A stretch of DNA of 52,622 bases, taken from the NCBI GenBank assembly GCA_035461305.1, contig DATHVN010000008.1, positions 1 through 52,622 of the forward strand. The letters run 5' to 3'. A program made the translations under genes and the position numbers. The notes beneath the pieces were generated by a model, which saw nothing but the letters and a program-made list of their open reading frames with translations, was not told the DNA's origin and did not search any database. Of the stretch, positions 7,569 to 17,390 are shown in pieces (position 1 is the first letter of the stretch; every line of letters begins with the position of its first letter). Source of the DNA: Euzebyales bacterium (GTDB lineage Bacteria > Actinomycetota > Nitriliruptoria > Euzebyales > JAHELV01).

Positions 7569-9760
7569 CGCGGGGACACATCCGCGGTGAACGACCCGCC
7601 CCGCTCGGCGACCTCGATCAGCAGCGGTGCCGGCGTGAAGCGCTCGCCGTGGTCCGTCACCAGGGCGCGCAGGCGGTCGACGACGGCGCCGGGACCGCGG
7701 TCGTCGATGTAGCGAAGCGGGCCGCCGAGGTGCGGTGGGAAGCCCAGCCCGAAGATGGCGGCCGCGTCGCCGTCGCGCGGCGAGCGCAGCACGCCGTCGC
7801 CGAGCGTCCATGCCGCCTCGTTGGCCATCGCCAGCACCGCCCGGTCGACGATCTCGTCGCGGCGCGGCGCCGGCCGCGGTGACCGTGCCACGAGCTCGTA
7901 GATCGACGGGTCGACCTCACCGCGGACCTGGCCGCCGTCGTGCTGCTGGTAGCGGTAGAAGCCGCGACCGTTCTTGCGGCCCTCGCGCCCGTCGTCGACG
8001 ACCGCCGCCATCGAGGGCGCCGGCGCCATGCGGGAGCCGATGCCCTCCTGCAGGATCCCCGAGATCTTTGCGGCGACGTCGATGCCGACCTCGTCGACCA
8101 GGCGGAACGGTCCCACGGGGAAGCCCAACTGCTCCAACGCGGTGTCGATCGCGTCGACCGACGCGCCGTCGGCGAGCAGGTGCGCCGCCTCGTTGATGTA
8201 GGGCCCGAGGATGCGCGACGTGTAGAAGCCCGGACCGTCGCCGACCACCACGACCGTCATCCCCTGGCGTCGGCCGACGTCCACCGCGGTGGCGGTGGCC
8301 CGCGGGTCGGTCCGCGGCCCCTCGACGACCTCCAGAAGCGGCACCCGCGGCACCGGCGAGAAGTAGTGCATGCCGATGACCAGCTCCGGCCGGCGGTAGC
8401 CGTCGGCGATCTGGTCGATGGGGATCGACGACGTGTTCGTCGCGATGATCACCTCATCAGACGTGACCTCGGCGACCTCCTTGAGCACCTGGTGCTTGAC
8501 GGCGAGGTCCTCGACGACGGCCTCGATCACCAGGTCCACGCGGCCGAAGCCGCGGTAGTCCGTGCTGGGATGCACCAGCGACAGCACGCGGTCACGCTCG
8601 TGGGCCGTGATCCGCCGCCGTTCCACGCGTTGATCCAGGTAGTCACGGATCGAGCGCATGCCGCGGCGCAGCGCCGCCCGATCGACGTCCTTCAGGCGCA
8701 CCGGCAGCTCCGCACGGCTCGTCGTGACCGCGGCGATGCCTGCACCCATGAGGCCGGCGCCGATCACCGCGACCTTGCCGACGTCCCGCGCCTGCTCGGC
8801 CGCAGCGCGTGCCTCGCGGCGCAGCTGCTGGCGCATGTCGAGGACGCGCATCAGGTTGCGCGCCTGCGGCGTCACCGCGAGCTCGCCGAACGCCTGCGCC
8901 TCGGCGGCGTAGCCGGCCCGTGCACCCTGCTCCACGCCGGTCCGGACCACCTCGATCGCGCGCAGCGGCGCCGGCAGGTTGCCGTGGGTCCTCGCGCGCA
9001 CGTTGGCCTCGGCCTGGCGGAACAGAACCGCCCGGCCCGCAGGGTTGTCCTCCAGCAGCGCACCGCGGACCCGCTCGATCAGATCCCGGCGCCGACCGTC
9101 GGTGCCGTGCGACGACGCGAGGGCGCGTGCCCGATCACACGCGACGTCGACGAGGATGGCCGGGTGCACGACCTCGTCGACGATGCCCATGCGCCGCGCA
9201 CGCGACGCCGACACGTCCCTGCTGGTCAGGATCAGGTCGAGCGCCTGCTCGATGCCGACCAGCCGCGGCAGGCGCTGTGTGCCACCGGCACCGGGGATCA
9301 GCCCGAGCTGGATCTCCGGCTGGCCGAAGCGGGTCGCCGGGTCGTCGGAGGCCACGCGGCCGTGACAGGCCATCGCCAGCTCCATGCCGCCGCCCAGGCA
9401 CGCGCCGTGGACGGCGACGACGACCGGTGTCGTGCAGCCCTCGATCCGGTCGAACACACGCTGTCCGTCACGTGACAACGCCACGCCCTCGGCGACCGAG
9501 CCGACGCCCGCGAGCATCTCGATGTCGGCACCGGCGATGAAGCTGTCGGGCTTGCCACTGGTCAGCACGATCCCACGCACGTCCCGGTCCGCCTCCAGGT
9601 CGTCGAGCAGGCGCTCGAGCTCGGCGCTGAAGTCGGTGCGCAGCGTGTTCATCGACTGACCTGGGACGTCGAGCACGACGATCGCGACGTCGTCTCGGCG
9701 CTCGACCGTGAACGCGGACTGCATGTCGTCCGCCCTGTCGCTGTCAGTGGTCGAGGTCAC
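7565..9760 (-). CDS. fadJ: Fatty acid oxidation complex alpha subunit (enoyl-CoA hydratase / 3-hydroxyacyl-CoA dehydrogenase)
   Basis: A 731-residue bifunctional enzyme with the domain order and length of FadJ/FadB. The N-terminal crotonase domain has SFIAGADIEML and the oxyanion-hole region GACLGGGMELAMACH, with the catalytic Glu region LGLIPGAGGTQRLPR. The NAD-binding domain begins with VIGAGLMGAGIA near residue 330, and two C-terminal 3HCDH domains follow (GMHYFSPV, GPGFYTSRI). It hydrates 2-enoyl-CoA and oxidises the 3-hydroxy product. The start is GTG 9760, one base after the thiolase stop, consistent with coupling; ATG 9724 (MQSAF) is an alternative. The product acts with the neighbouring thiolase. 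Confidence 0.93.
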   Translation of the reverse strand: MTSTTDSDRADDMQSAFTVERRDDVAIVVLDVPGQSMNTLRTDFSAELERLLDDLEADRDVRGIVLTSGKPDSFIAGADIEMLAGVGSVAEGVALSRDGQRVFDRIEGCTTPVVVAVHGACLGGGMELAMACHGRVASDDPATRFGQPEIQLGLIPGAGGTQRLPRLVGIEQALDLILTSRDVSASRARRMGIVDEVVHPAILVDVACDRARALASSHGTDGRRRDLIERVRGALLEDNPAGRAVLFRQAEANVRARTHGNLPAPLRAIEVVRTGVEQGARAGYAAEAQAFGELAVTPQARNLMRVLDMRQQLRREARAAAEQARDVGKVAVIGAGLMGAGIAAVTTSRAELPVRLKDVDRAALRRGMRSIRDYLDQRVERRRITAHERDRVLSLVHPSTDYRGFGRVDLVIEAVVEDLAVKHQVLKEVAEVTSDEVIIATNTSSIPIDQIADGYRRPELVIGMHYFSPVPRVPLLEVVEGPRTDPRATATAVDVGRRQGMTVVVVGDGPGFYTSRILGPYINEAAHLLADGASVDAIDTALEQLGFPVGPFRLVDEVGIDVAAKISGILQEGIGSRMAPAPSMAAVVDDGREGRKNGRGFYRYQQHDGGQVRGEVDPSIYELVARSPRPAPRRDEIVDRAVLAMANEAAWTLGDGVLRSPRDGDAAAIFGLGFPPHLGGPLRYIDDRGPGAVVDRLRALVTDHGERFTPAPLLIEVAERGGSFTADVSPR

Positions 9761-9761
9761 G

Positions 9762-11054
9762 TCATGCCTCCAGGATCATGGCGGCACCCATGCCGCCGGC
9801 GGCGCATGCGCTGCACAGCGCGACGCCACCACCGCGCCGGCGCAGCTCGTGCAGGGTCTGGGCGATCTGCCGCGCGCCGGTCGCGGCGAACGGGTGGCCC
9901 AGCGCGATCGATCCGCCGAGCACGTTCACGATGTTCCAGTCGACTTCGCCGATCGGCTCGTCGACCCCCGCGTAGCGTTTGCACATCTCGGCTGACGCAA
10001 ACGCCTGCGTGACCGACAGCACCTGCGCGGCGAAGGCCTCGTGCAGGTCGATGAGGTCGAGGTCGTCGAACGCGACGCCGGCGCGCTGCAGTGCGATCGG
10101 CGTGGCGCTGACCGGACCGAGCAGCAGCTGGTCGGCCGGGTCGAGCGCCGTGAAGGCGTAGCTGCGCAGCCAACCGAGCGGCTCGCGTCCCTCGGCCTCG
10201 GCGCGGTCCTCGCTCATCAGCAGGAGTGCTGCGGCACCGTCGGTCAGCGGCGAGCTGTTGCCGGCCGTCAGCGTGCCGTGGTGGCGGTCGAAGACCGGGG
10301 CCAGATCGTCGTAGCGTCGCCGGTCGCTGTCGAACCGCACCGTCGTGTCGACGTCGACCGTCTCCTCGTAGCGCGGCGGCACGTCGACCGACACGACCTC
10401 GTCCGGCAGCTTCCCCTCGTTCCAGCCACGGGCGGCCAGCACGTGGCTGCGGTGTGCGAAATCGTCCTGGGCGCTGCGGTCGATGCCATTGATCTTGGCC
10501 ATCCGCTCGGCGGACTGTCCCATCGTCTCCTGGGTCGACGGCTCGGTGAGGTCCGGCGGCCGCGGTGCCAGATCCCCGGGGCGCACGTCGGCGAACGCCT
10601 GGACCCGTGCTCGCAGCGACCGCGCCTCGGCGGCGGCGCGGAACGCGTCCTGTAGCGCCGGGGACACCAGTACGGGAACGTTGCTCGCGGACTCGGCTCC
10701 ACCGGCGACGCCACAGTCGATCACGCCCGCAGCGATGGCCTGCGCGATGTTGACCGTCGTCTGGTAGCTGGTGATGCAGGCCTTGCTCACGCTGTATGCC
10801 TCGACCGTGGGCGGCAGCCCGGTGCCCAGCACGATCTCGCGCGCGATGTTCGGCGTGCTCGGATCCAGGATCACCTGCCCGAACACCACCTGTCCGACCG
10901 ACGAGGGATCGACGTCGTTGCGGTCGACCACCTCCGACACGACGTGACGACCCAGGTCGATCGCCGTCATGCCGGCCAGCGCCCCCGCCCGCTTGGTGAA
11001 CGGCGTGCGGACGCCGTCCACGATCGCTACGCGTCTGCCATTGCCCTCCGCCAT
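9762..11054 (-). CDS. fadI: 3-ketoacyl-CoA thiolase
   Basis: A 430-residue thiolase that cleaves 3-ketoacyl-CoA to acetyl-CoA. The nucleophile is in SKACITS, the catalytic His in DLHEAFA, and the C-terminal Cys in CSACAAGGMGAA; GHPFAATG is also present. ATG 11054 is chosen because GAGGAGG lies about 7 bases upstream; an upstream in-frame start would add only MDWPAEEGR. It is the first gene of the beta-oxidation operon, and a palindrome in the upstream region is a candidate operator. The FadI-type assignment rests on pairing with the FadJ-like alpha subunit. Confidence 0.93.
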   Translation of the reverse strand: MAEGNGRRVAIVDGVRTPFTKRAGALAGMTAIDLGRHVVSEVVDRNDVDPSSVGQVVFGQVILDPSTPNIAREIVLGTGLPPTVEAYSVSKACITSYQTTVNIAQAIAAGVIDCGVAGGAESASNVPVLVSPALQDAFRAAAEARSLRARVQAFADVRPGDLAPRPPDLTEPSTQETMGQSAERMAKINGIDRSAQDDFAHRSHVLAARGWNEGKLPDEVVSVDVPPRYEETVDVDTTVRFDSDRRRYDDLAPVFDRHHGTLTAGNSSPLTDGAAALLLMSEDRAEAEGREPLGWLRSYAFTALDPADQLLLGPVSATPIALQRAGVAFDDLDLIDLHEAFAAQVLSVTQAFASAEMCKRYAGVDEPIGEVDWNIVNVLGGSIALGHPFAATGARQIAQTLHELRRRGGGVALCSACAAGGMGAAMILEA

Positions 11055-11122
11055 GCGGCCCTCCTCAGCCGGCCAATCCACGGGTGGCGCGACCGGTGGT
11101 CAGCGCCGACCGGTCCCCATGC

Positions 11123-11134
11123 TACCGAGCGGTA
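11123..11134. promoter_or_regulatory. Candidate TetR-type operator upstream of the beta-oxidation operon
   Basis: TACCG-AG-CGGTA is a short inverted repeat in the 148-bp gap between the divergent thiolase and selenoprotein genes. Compact palindromes with ACCGAGCGGT-like cores are used by TetR-family regulators of fatty acid genes in actinomycetes. Assignment is by resemblance only. Confidence 0.35.
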
Positions 11135-11202
11135 ACCTCGGTCATGCAGCTACGTGGGACGACCTGGCGAGCCGCGACCGCACACGGGGATAGGGTTGCG
11201 GC

Positions 11203-11475
11203 ATGCTCGATCCGACCCACGCTTTCACCATCGAGTTCTGCGTCCCCTGAAGCTATGTGGAGCGCGCCGCCGGTCTGGCGGCCGAGATCCTCAGCGGCTG
11301 GGCCCCCGTCATCACCGACCTCCGGCTGGTGCCATCGTCAGGCGGACGCTTCGAGGTCACGCTCGACGACGAGGTGATCTTCTCGAAGAAGGCGCTGGGG
11401 CGCCACGCTGCCCCCGGGGAGGTCGTCGGCGAGGTCAGGGCCCGCCTGGGCCCCGAGGTGCTCGAGGAGCGCTAG
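11203..11475 (+). CDS. SelW/SelT/SelH (Rdx) family protein, probable selenoprotein with in-frame TGA
   Basis: A 90-residue thioredoxin-fold redox protein of the Rdx family (SelT/SelW/SelH). Translation from ATG 11203 gives MLDPTHAFTIEFCVP, then TGA at 11248-11250, then SYVERAAGLAAEIL and onward to a TAG at 11473. The TGA sits exactly where the family has its CxxC or CxxU active site, giving Cys13-Val-Pro-Sec16. The rest (VPSSGGRFEVTLDDEVIF, SKKALGRHAAPGEV) is normal for the family. TAG at 11191 in frame leaves ATG 11203 as the only start, with AGGG about 7 bases upstream. A SECIS-like hairpin follows the TGA. A standard gene caller would report only a truncated gene from GTG 11257. The selenocysteine machinery is not in this window, so recoding is inferred. 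Confidence 0.82.
11248..11299 (+). promoter_or_regulatory. Bacterial SECIS-like hairpin next to the in-frame TGA
   Basis: GCCGCC (11266-11271) and GGCGGC (11277-11282) form a 6-bp stem capped by the loop GGTCT (11272-11276). The E. coli fdhF SECIS recalled from the literature has the same GGUCU apical loop, 18 nt after its UGA against 21 nt here. Lower helices GAG/CTC (11260/11290) and AGC/GCT (11251/11297) are possible. This fits SelB recognition immediately 3' of the UGA, inside the coding region. Confidence 0.7.
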
Positions 11476-11489
11476 GCCAGCGTCGGTCG

Positions 11490-11921
11490 CTAGCCTGAGA
11501 GTGAGCCCGTGTCAGCCGTCGCGCTGTGCAGCAGGCGGTGCAGCAGCGCGCGGCCATAGGCGTTGGCCGCGTCCGTGTCGCTGTACTCCATGCGGTGGCC
11601 GTCGACGTCGACGACGCAACGCAGCCCGGTCGGCGTGCGCTCGAGCGCGATGAAGCGATCGCCGAGCAGCTCACGCAGCTGCCCCTCACCGGGCAGCCAG
11701 ATCACCTCACGCTGCATGATCGAGTCGAGTGCCCATTCGACCGTGCCGTTGAACGCGATGAGCTTGCCGACCGGTGATGAGCGCACGTCGATGGTCATCT
11801 CACTGATCGAGAACACCTGCCCGTCCAGGTCGCGGTCCGGGATCATGAACTGGTCGCCGCTGGCGGGTTCCCACCGAAGCCCGGCGTCGCGCAGCTCGCG
11901 GGCGAGCTTGACCGAGATCAC
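11490..11921 (-). CDS. Conserved hypothetical protein
   Basis: A 143-residue soluble protein beginning MISVKLARELRDAGLRW from GTG 11921. It contains FNGTVEWALDSIMQREVIW and LPGEGQLRELLGDRF, a pattern I associate with a conserved actinobacterial family sometimes labelled as pilus-assembly-like; no pilus role can be supported here. There is no signal peptide or membrane segment. It converges on the selenoprotein gene, with only 14 bp between stops, and is divergent from the cupin gene. No obvious Shine-Dalgarno precedes the start. The function is unknown. Confidence 0.75.
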   Translation of the reverse strand: MISVKLARELRDAGLRWEPASGDQFMIPDRDLDGQVFSISEMTIDVRSSPVGKLIAFNGTVEWALDSIMQREVIWLPGEGQLRELLGDRFIALERTPTGLRCVVDVDGHRMEYSDTDAANAYGRALLHRLLHSATADTGSLSG

Positions 11922-12029
11922 ACATCATCCGATCGTCGTCGTCATCTCCGACGTCAACCAGCGTACGCATCCGGATGCGCCGCGGCCCCGACGATCCAGC
12001 ATCGCCGGTCGGTCCCATAGGATCGGTGC

Positions 12030-12457
12030 GTGCAGACCGCCGCCCAGATCATCGCCGCGCTCGACCTGGCGCCGCATCCTGAAGGCGGCATCTTCCGCGA
12101 GACGTGGTGCCACGACGCCGGACCCGACGCCCGCGGCGCGGGTACGGCCATCTACTTCCTCCTGCGCGATCGGGACCGGTCGCACTGGCATCGAGTCGAC
12201 GCCGACGAGCTGCAGCACTTCCACGCTGGTGCACCTCTGACGCTCTGGCGCGCACCTGACGCCTCGACCGCGCCGGACGAGGCGGTGCTCGGCGTCGATC
12301 TGGCCGCCGGCGAGCAGCCACAGCTGCGGGTGCCGGCCAGCTGGTGGCAGGCAGCGGAGTCGACCGGTGACTGGACCTCGTCAGCTGCGCGGTCTCGCCC
12401 GCGTTCACGTTCGACGGCTTCGAGCTGGCGCCCACCGACTTCGAACCGGGTGGCTGA
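12030..12457 (+). pseudogene. Cupin (DUF985 / cupin_5) protein with one frameshift
   Basis: Residues 1-115 match a small DUF985-type cupin: LDLAPHPEGGIFRETW, TAIYFLL, SHWHRVDADELQHFHAG with the metal-site His residues, and VPASWWQAA. The frame then breaks near 12376. Continuing one base back in phase gives LVSCAVSPAFTFDGFELAPTDFEP and a TGA at 12455-12457, which is the expected family C-terminus. Adding one C to the CC at 12376-12377 restores a complete protein of about 142 residues. It is therefore either a very recent pseudogene or a one-base sequence error. The start at 12030 (a GTG, MQTAAQ) has no strong ribosome site. The DUF985 function is not established. Confidence 0.75.
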
Positions 12458-12599
12458 ACGGCACGCCTGCCTGGCGTGTCCACCTGAGACCCGGACCCGC
12501 ATGATGCGGCCGAGCTGATAAGCGGTCCGTGCAGTCTCGGAGCCAGCACGCTCGGCGCCAGCATGCGGACGCACCGGTGGCCCGCCGGTGTAGGCGGGT

Positions 12600-12994
12600 G
12601 TCCGGTGCGCGGGGTCGTCGGTGTGTGGTGCGTGCTCGACCGCGGGGGTCGGAACGCGGGCGCGTTGCGCGGCGGTCAGGTGCCGCGTCGCGGCCACGAT
12701 GGCACGCACCGCAGCCCACGACACCACCCCGGGCGTGGAACCACGCGTCACCGCGGCATGTCGCCCAGGCGGTCCGCGGCCGCCAGCAGCATCCCCGGCG
12801 TCGCTGCTGGTGCGGCCGGCCGCCCGTAGCCAGTTGTCGCGGGTCACCCCGTGCGCACCGACCACCTGATGATGATCGGCGGCCTGCAGGATCGTGATCA
12901 CCGCCGCGGCCACCCGGTCGACCGCGGTCAGCAGCCCCGCGTGACCGTGGCCGTGGCCGCGGCGACCATGGTGGCGGTGGTGCGGCCACCCCAT
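12600..12994 (-). pseudogene. Remnant of a DUF222/HNH-endonuclease-type gene
   Basis: The 600 bp between the cupin and aconitase genes hold no intact gene. Minus-strand pieces in different frames read [35 protein letters not shown], then MLLAAADRLGDMPR, then VVSWAAVRAIVAATRHL and TAAQRARV. In this order they resemble the N-terminal DUF222 region of the very common actinobacterial HNH endonuclease family (tandem helices with the S-W-A-x-V-R-A-I motif). At least two frame changes are needed and the HNH domain is absent, so this is a 5' fragment undergoing decay. The match is from memory of the family pattern. Confidence 0.45.
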
Positions 12995-13056
12995 CCATGC
13001 GGGAGCTGCGACGCGCGTGCGACTATTGGACCCCCGAGCACGACCGGAGGCCAGCC

Positions 13057-15897
<2,841 letters not shown>

Positions 15898-15909
15898 GGA
15901 GGGCTAAAC

Positions 15910-17262
15910 ATGCACCGCGTGCTGCCGGCCACCCCGTACGACAGCCTCCACGACTACATCGTGGACGGGGGTGGGGACGGGCTGGCGACCGCGCTTGAGC
16001 TCATGCCCGATGACGTGATCGACATCGTCGCGGCCTCCGGGCTGCGGGGCCGGGGCGGCGCCGGGTTCCCGACCGGCACCAAGTGGCGGTCGGTGGCCGA
16101 CGCCGCCAGCGAGGCAGGCGAGTGCCACATCGTGTGCAATGCGGCCGAGGGCGAGCCGGCGACCGCCAAGGACCGGGCGCTGCTGGCGCGAAACCCGTAC
16201 GCGGTCATCGAGGGCCTCGCGATCGGCATGCACGCCATCGGCGCCCGTGGTGCATACGTCGGCGTCAAGCGGCGCTTCACGCACGAGGTCGAGCGGCTGA
16301 TATCCGCGCGCGACGCCGCCGTGGACGCGGAATGGCCCGGTGCGGAGCGGATCCGCATCGTGACGGGGCCCGACGAGTACCTGTTCGGCGAGGAGTCGGC
16401 GATGCTGGAGGTGATCGAGGGCAAGCTGCCGCTGCCCCGCATCCTCCCGCCGTACCAGACGGGCCTGTTCGCCACGATGGCCGAGCCGAACCCGACCGCG
16501 GTCAACAACGTCGAGACGCTCTCGCACGTGGCGAGGATCCTGCGCGACGGTGCCGACTGGTTCCGCGAGGTGGGCACCACAGAGTCGCCGGGCACCATGG
16601 TCTTCACCATCGTCGGCGACGTGGCGCGCCCGGGCGTGTACGAGTTGCCGCTGGGCACGCCGGCGCGCGAGCTGATCGTCGATGTGGCCGGCGCCACGGA
16701 CATCCTGGCGATCTACGCGGGGACCTCAAACACCGTCGTCACACCCGACGTGCTCGACCTGCCGATGGACTTCGACTCGTTCGCCGAGGCCGGCGCCGGT
16801 CTGGGCAGCGCCGGTTTCGCGGTCTACGACACCAGCCGCGACATCGTTCAGGTGTGCGCGGCGCTCGCTCGGTTCCTCGCCATCGAGTCCTGCGGACAGT
16901 GCCTGGCCTGCAAGCTGGGGACGGCCGAGATCTCCGAACGCCTCGACGCGCTGGTGCGAGGTGACGGCACGTCGACCGACATCGCCGAGATCCGGCGACG
17001 GACCGACACGGTGACCGATCTGAACCGCTGCTACCTGCCGGTCGGTGCCGCCCTGCTCGTCCGCTCGACGCTCGACGTGTTCGTGGACGAGTTCGAGGCA
17101 CACGTGGGACGGGCCACCGATCCCGCGGTGGCGGTTCCTGTGCCGAAGATCAGCGCGATCGACACGGCGACCGGGGAGGTCACGTTCGATCCCACGTACC
17201 ACCGCAAGCGCAGCGACTGGAGCTACGAGCCGGCCGAACCATCACCGAGCGACACGGCCTGA
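15910..17262 (+). CDS. Stand-alone NuoF-like NADH-binding flavoprotein
   Basis: A 450-residue protein with the three domains of complex I subunit NuoF: an FMN/NADH-binding 51-kDa domain with LRGRGGAGFPTGTKW and CNAAEGEPATAKDR, an SLBB domain (residues about 235-290, GTMVFTIVGDVARPGVYELP), and a C-terminal 4Fe-4S domain with SCGQCLACK plus a fourth Cys in NRCYLPVG. No other Nuo subunit is nearby. It starts 12 bp after aconitase with GAGGAGGG before ATG 15910, so the two are co-transcribed. It could pass electrons from NADH to a ferredoxin or another acceptor. The NAAEGEPATA segment differs from the NADEGEPGTF of true NuoF, which supports a separate subfamily. The partner is unknown. Confidence 0.85.
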   Translation: MHRVLPATPYDSLHDYIVDGGGDGLATALELMPDDVIDIVAASGLRGRGGAGFPTGTKWRSVADAASEAGECHIVCNAAEGEPATAKDRALLARNPYAVIEGLAIGMHAIGARGAYVGVKRRFTHEVERLISARDAAVDAEWPGAERIRIVTGPDEYLFGEESAMLEVIEGKLPLPRILPPYQTGLFATMAEPNPTAVNNVETLSHVARILRDGADWFREVGTTESPGTMVFTIVGDVARPGVYELPLGTPARELIVDVAGATDILAIYAGTSNTVVTPDVLDLPMDFDSFAEAGAGLGSAGFAVYDTSRDIVQVCAALARFLAIESCGQCLACKLGTAEISERLDALVRGDGTSTDIAEIRRRTDTVTDLNRCYLPVGAALLVRSTLDVFVDEFEAHVGRATDPAVAVPVPKISAIDTATGEVTFDPTYHRKRSDWSYEPAEPSPSDTA

Positions 17263-17390
17263 TCGCACACCGGAATGGTCCGATGCACCTACGATGAGTG
17301 CAAGATCGGGCAAAATTGCGGCGGTTGGGCCTGTTCGCGGACCTTACCGACGGGTACGGTTGCTAGAGATGTCAAGCACGGGAGGCACGC

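Noticed and set aside
7569-7811. N-terminal extension of the acyl-CoA dehydrogenase
   Set aside because: The added 81 residues are Arg-rich and are a shadow of the upstream gene; GTG 7568 with a GTGA overlap fits the family start.
11257-11475. 72-residue ORF starting at GTG 11257 as the complete SelW-like gene
   Set aside because: It lacks the first beta strand and the redox motif, both of which are encoded upstream in the same frame across the TGA.
11923-12029. Riboswitch or structured leader between the divergent hypothetical and cupin genes
   Set aside because: No stable paired elements or known riboswitch core were seen in this 107-bp gap.
12152-12994. 280-residue minus-strand frame as one real gene
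   Set aside because: Only parts resemble DUF222 and they lie in different frames; the 3' half is the antisense of the cupin gene.
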